From: Pseudomonadota bacterium
GTDB lineage: Bacteria > Pseudomonadota > Gammaproteobacteria > Legionellales > Legionellaceae
Assembly: GCA_020051095.1 (NCBI GenBank)
Contig: JAGVJN010000005.1
Span: 1 to 64,000 of the forward strand
Length of the DNA stretch: 64,000 nt
Direction: 5' to 3'
The stretch's first letter is position 1; each line of letters starts with the position of its first letter. Positions 62,565 through 64,000 of the stretch are shown in pieces. Made by a program: the position numbers and the translations under genes. The notes below the pieces were generated by a model that saw nothing but the letters and a program-made list of their open reading frames with translations, did not search any database and was not told the origin of the DNA.

Positions 62565-63755
62565 ATGAAGGTGCTGACGCTTGATGATGTTTCTTTAAAA
62601 AATAAACGCGTTCTCATTCGTGAAGATCTCAATGTGCCCATCAAAGATGGCTTAATTACCAGTGATCAACGTTTACAAGCGGCTATACCCACATTGACGC
62701 GCTTGCTGGATGATGGGGCTGCGGTGATTGTTCTGTCGCACTTAGGCCGCCCCAATGAAGGCATGTATGATCCAAGATATACTTTACAACCCGTTGCTGA
62801 CTATCTAAGCAGCCATATCAATTACCCAGTCCGATTTGTCAAAGATTACCTGGAAGGGGTCGATGTCCATCCCGGCGAACTCGTGTTGTGCGAAAACGTG
62901 CGATTCAACGCCGGTGAGAAAGAAAATGACGTCGAATTATCCAAAAAAATGGCCGCTTTATGCGATATTTTTGTCATGGATGCATTTGGTACAGCCCATC
63001 GTTCTCAAGCCTCTACTGTCGGTGTTGCTCATTACGCACCGATTGCTGTCGCAGGTCCTTTATTGGTGAAAGAATTAACGGCTATTGAAGCGGCGTTAAA
63101 AGCGCCTGAAAAGCCCATCGTCGCCATCGTGGGCGGGGCAAAAGTCTCCTCCAAATTAAGCTTGCTTCGCCAACTCGTCACCCAGGTTGATTACTTGATT
63201 CCAGGCGGTGGCATCGCTAATACATTCTTAAAAGCACAAGGCGTTGAAATCGGACGATCATTGGTCGAAGAAAATTTACTAAGCGAAGCGGCCGACATCT
63301 TACAGCTTGCCAAAGTTAATAATTGCCAAATAACCTTACCCGTCGACGTCGTGGTTGGCAAAGAATTTGCCGAAAGCTGCCCCGCTTTTAATAAATCATT
63401 AGCCAATATTTCAGGTAACGATATGATATTTGACGCAGGCCCGGAATCAGTTGGCCGTTATATCGACATTATTGAATTAGCTAAAACCATTATATGGAAT
63501 GGGCCTATTGGCGTATTTGAATTTCCACAATTCGCTTATGGTACACGCGCTTTAGCCTTCGCCATTGCTGAATCTGAAGCATTTTCCATTGCCGGCGGCG
63601 GCGATACATTAGCAGCCGTCGATCAATATGGCATTCAAAATCAGATTTCCTATATTTCAACGGGTGGTGGCGCATTTTTGGAATGCTTAGAAGGCAAAAC
63701 CTTACCAGCAGTTGCCATGTTAGAGCATCGTGCTAGCGAAAAATCGAACAAATAG
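62565..63755 (+). CDS. pgk: phosphoglycerate kinase
   Basis: A 396-residue protein. It has [15 protein letters not shown], the SHLGRP substrate loop, [52 protein letters not shown] and the nucleotide-binding GGGDTLAAV. It makes ATP and 3-phosphoglycerate from 1,3-bisphosphoglycerate. A TAAGGAG leader precedes the ATG. Its stop codon shares a base with a GTG that opens the next frame, so the downstream gene is likely translationally coupled. Confidence 0.97.
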   Translation: MKVLTLDDVSLKNKRVLIREDLNVPIKDGLITSDQRLQAAIPTLTRLLDDGAAVIVLSHLGRPNEGMYDPRYTLQPVADYLSSHINYPVRFVKDYLEGVDVHPGELVLCENVRFNAGEKENDVELSKKMAALCDIFVMDAFGTAHRSQASTVGVAHYAPIAVAGPLLVKELTAIEAALKAPEKPIVAIVGGAKVSSKLSLLRQLVTQVDYLIPGGGIANTFLKAQGVEIGRSLVEENLLSEAADILQLAKVNNCQITLPVDVVVGKEFAESCPAFNKSLANISGNDMIFDAGPESVGRYIDIIELAKTIIWNGPIGVFEFPQFAYGTRALAFAIAESEAFSIAGGGDTLAAVDQYGIQNQISYISTGGGAFLECLEGKTLPAVAMLEHRASEKSNK

Positions 63756-64000
63756 TGAAAGATAACGCATCAGCTCACTGCTTGTTTCCGTCATCACCGA
63801 TGGAGGGGATTCATACGCTAGACCAGCAGGATAGTTCATCCCCCGTTTCTGCCTCGTTGTTGATCACAATTTTCAGCTCAAAAAGCACACTTTACCTCAT
63901 CATTGCATTATCTTCTGCGTTAATAGGCCTATCGACGGGGCTAGTCATCTTTGCGGGATTAACCGGTATTGGCACAACCGCTTTTGCGTTTGCCGAATCG
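63755..64000 (+). CDS. membrane protein, cut by the window end
   Basis: The frame is open from a GTG overlapping the pgk stop, or from the ATG at 63800, to the end of the window (82 codons). The N-terminal 45 residues are polar and Ser-rich. They are followed by a hydrophobic segment (LYLIIALSSALIGLSTGLVI) and a Gly/Thr/Ala-rich stretch. Too little is present to name it. It is not pyruvate kinase, the gene often found after pgk. Confidence 0.55.
   Translation, partial: MKDNASAHCLFPSSPMEGIHTLDQQDSSSPVSASLLITIFSSKSTLYLIIALSSALIGLSTGLVIFAGLTGIGTTAFAFAES

Overview
The window reads as chromosome of a gammaproteobacterium of the order Legionellales, most likely Legionella or a close relative. The evidence is the AT-rich gene-dense DNA, housekeeping genes of gammaproteobacterial type (tatC, the queuosine-precursor transporter gene, tkt-gap-pgk, a PBP4-type dacB), and an unusually high number of large proteins with eukaryote-like domains: ankyrin repeats, protein-kinase folds, a J domain, SH2-like modules, patatin and PPP-type phosphatase. 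Such proteins are typical of Dot/Icm type IV secretion effectors. No secretion-system gene lies in the window, so every effector label is an inference.

Layout. 0.2-5.2 kb: an ankyrin protein with a C58-like cysteine-protease core, a small membrane protein, and a J-domain protein with six exact-length 32-residue repeats. 5.3-7 kb: small metabolic genes (HD hydrolase, GNAT, TfoX-like). 7.5-14.3 kb: a 1377-residue ankyrin protein, a membrane protein and an unknown protein. 14.3-20.2 kb, minus strand: multicopper oxidase, EEP-fold hydrolase, pentameric ligand-gated channel homologue and protein kinase. 20.4-30.8 kb: DMT-type permease, HAD-like protein without its nucleophile, tRNA-Gly(CCC), patatin, amine oxidase, ATP-grasp plus PPP-type phosphatase, unknowns, and a secreted spondin-domain protein. 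31-36 kb: PBP4 peptidase, methyltransferase, secreted amidohydrolase, small lipoprotein.

36.2-40.8 kb is a tight four-gene operon: glutamine-synthetase-like ligase, aldehyde dehydrogenase, iron alcohol dehydrogenase and class I amidotransferase. The set fits a gamma-glutamylation route for an amino alcohol such as ethanolamine. 41-48.7 kb: a second kinase-like protein, VOC and WYL-regulator genes, methyltransferase, DM13 protein, and a 660-residue protein that I read as five tandem SH2-like modules followed by a BTB/POZ-like end. 48.8-59.4 kb: small secreted proteins, a queuosine-precursor transporter, a 1871-residue helical protein, TatC, a HEPN-like protein, and a secreted protein next to an outer-membrane barrel. 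59.5-63.8 kb: central carbon operon tkt-gap-pgk, followed by a membrane protein cut by the window end.

Intergenic regions carry a family of non-autonomous miniature elements (MITEs). Two copies have intact inverted ends and perfect 9-bp target duplications. A shared inner palindrome also occurs inside an element with different ends. No CRISPR array, rRNA, integrase or transposase gene was found. The strongest candidates for undescribed biology are the SH2-array/BTB-like protein, the J-domain repeat protein, the ankyrin-C58 protein, and the gamma-glutamyl amino-alcohol operon.
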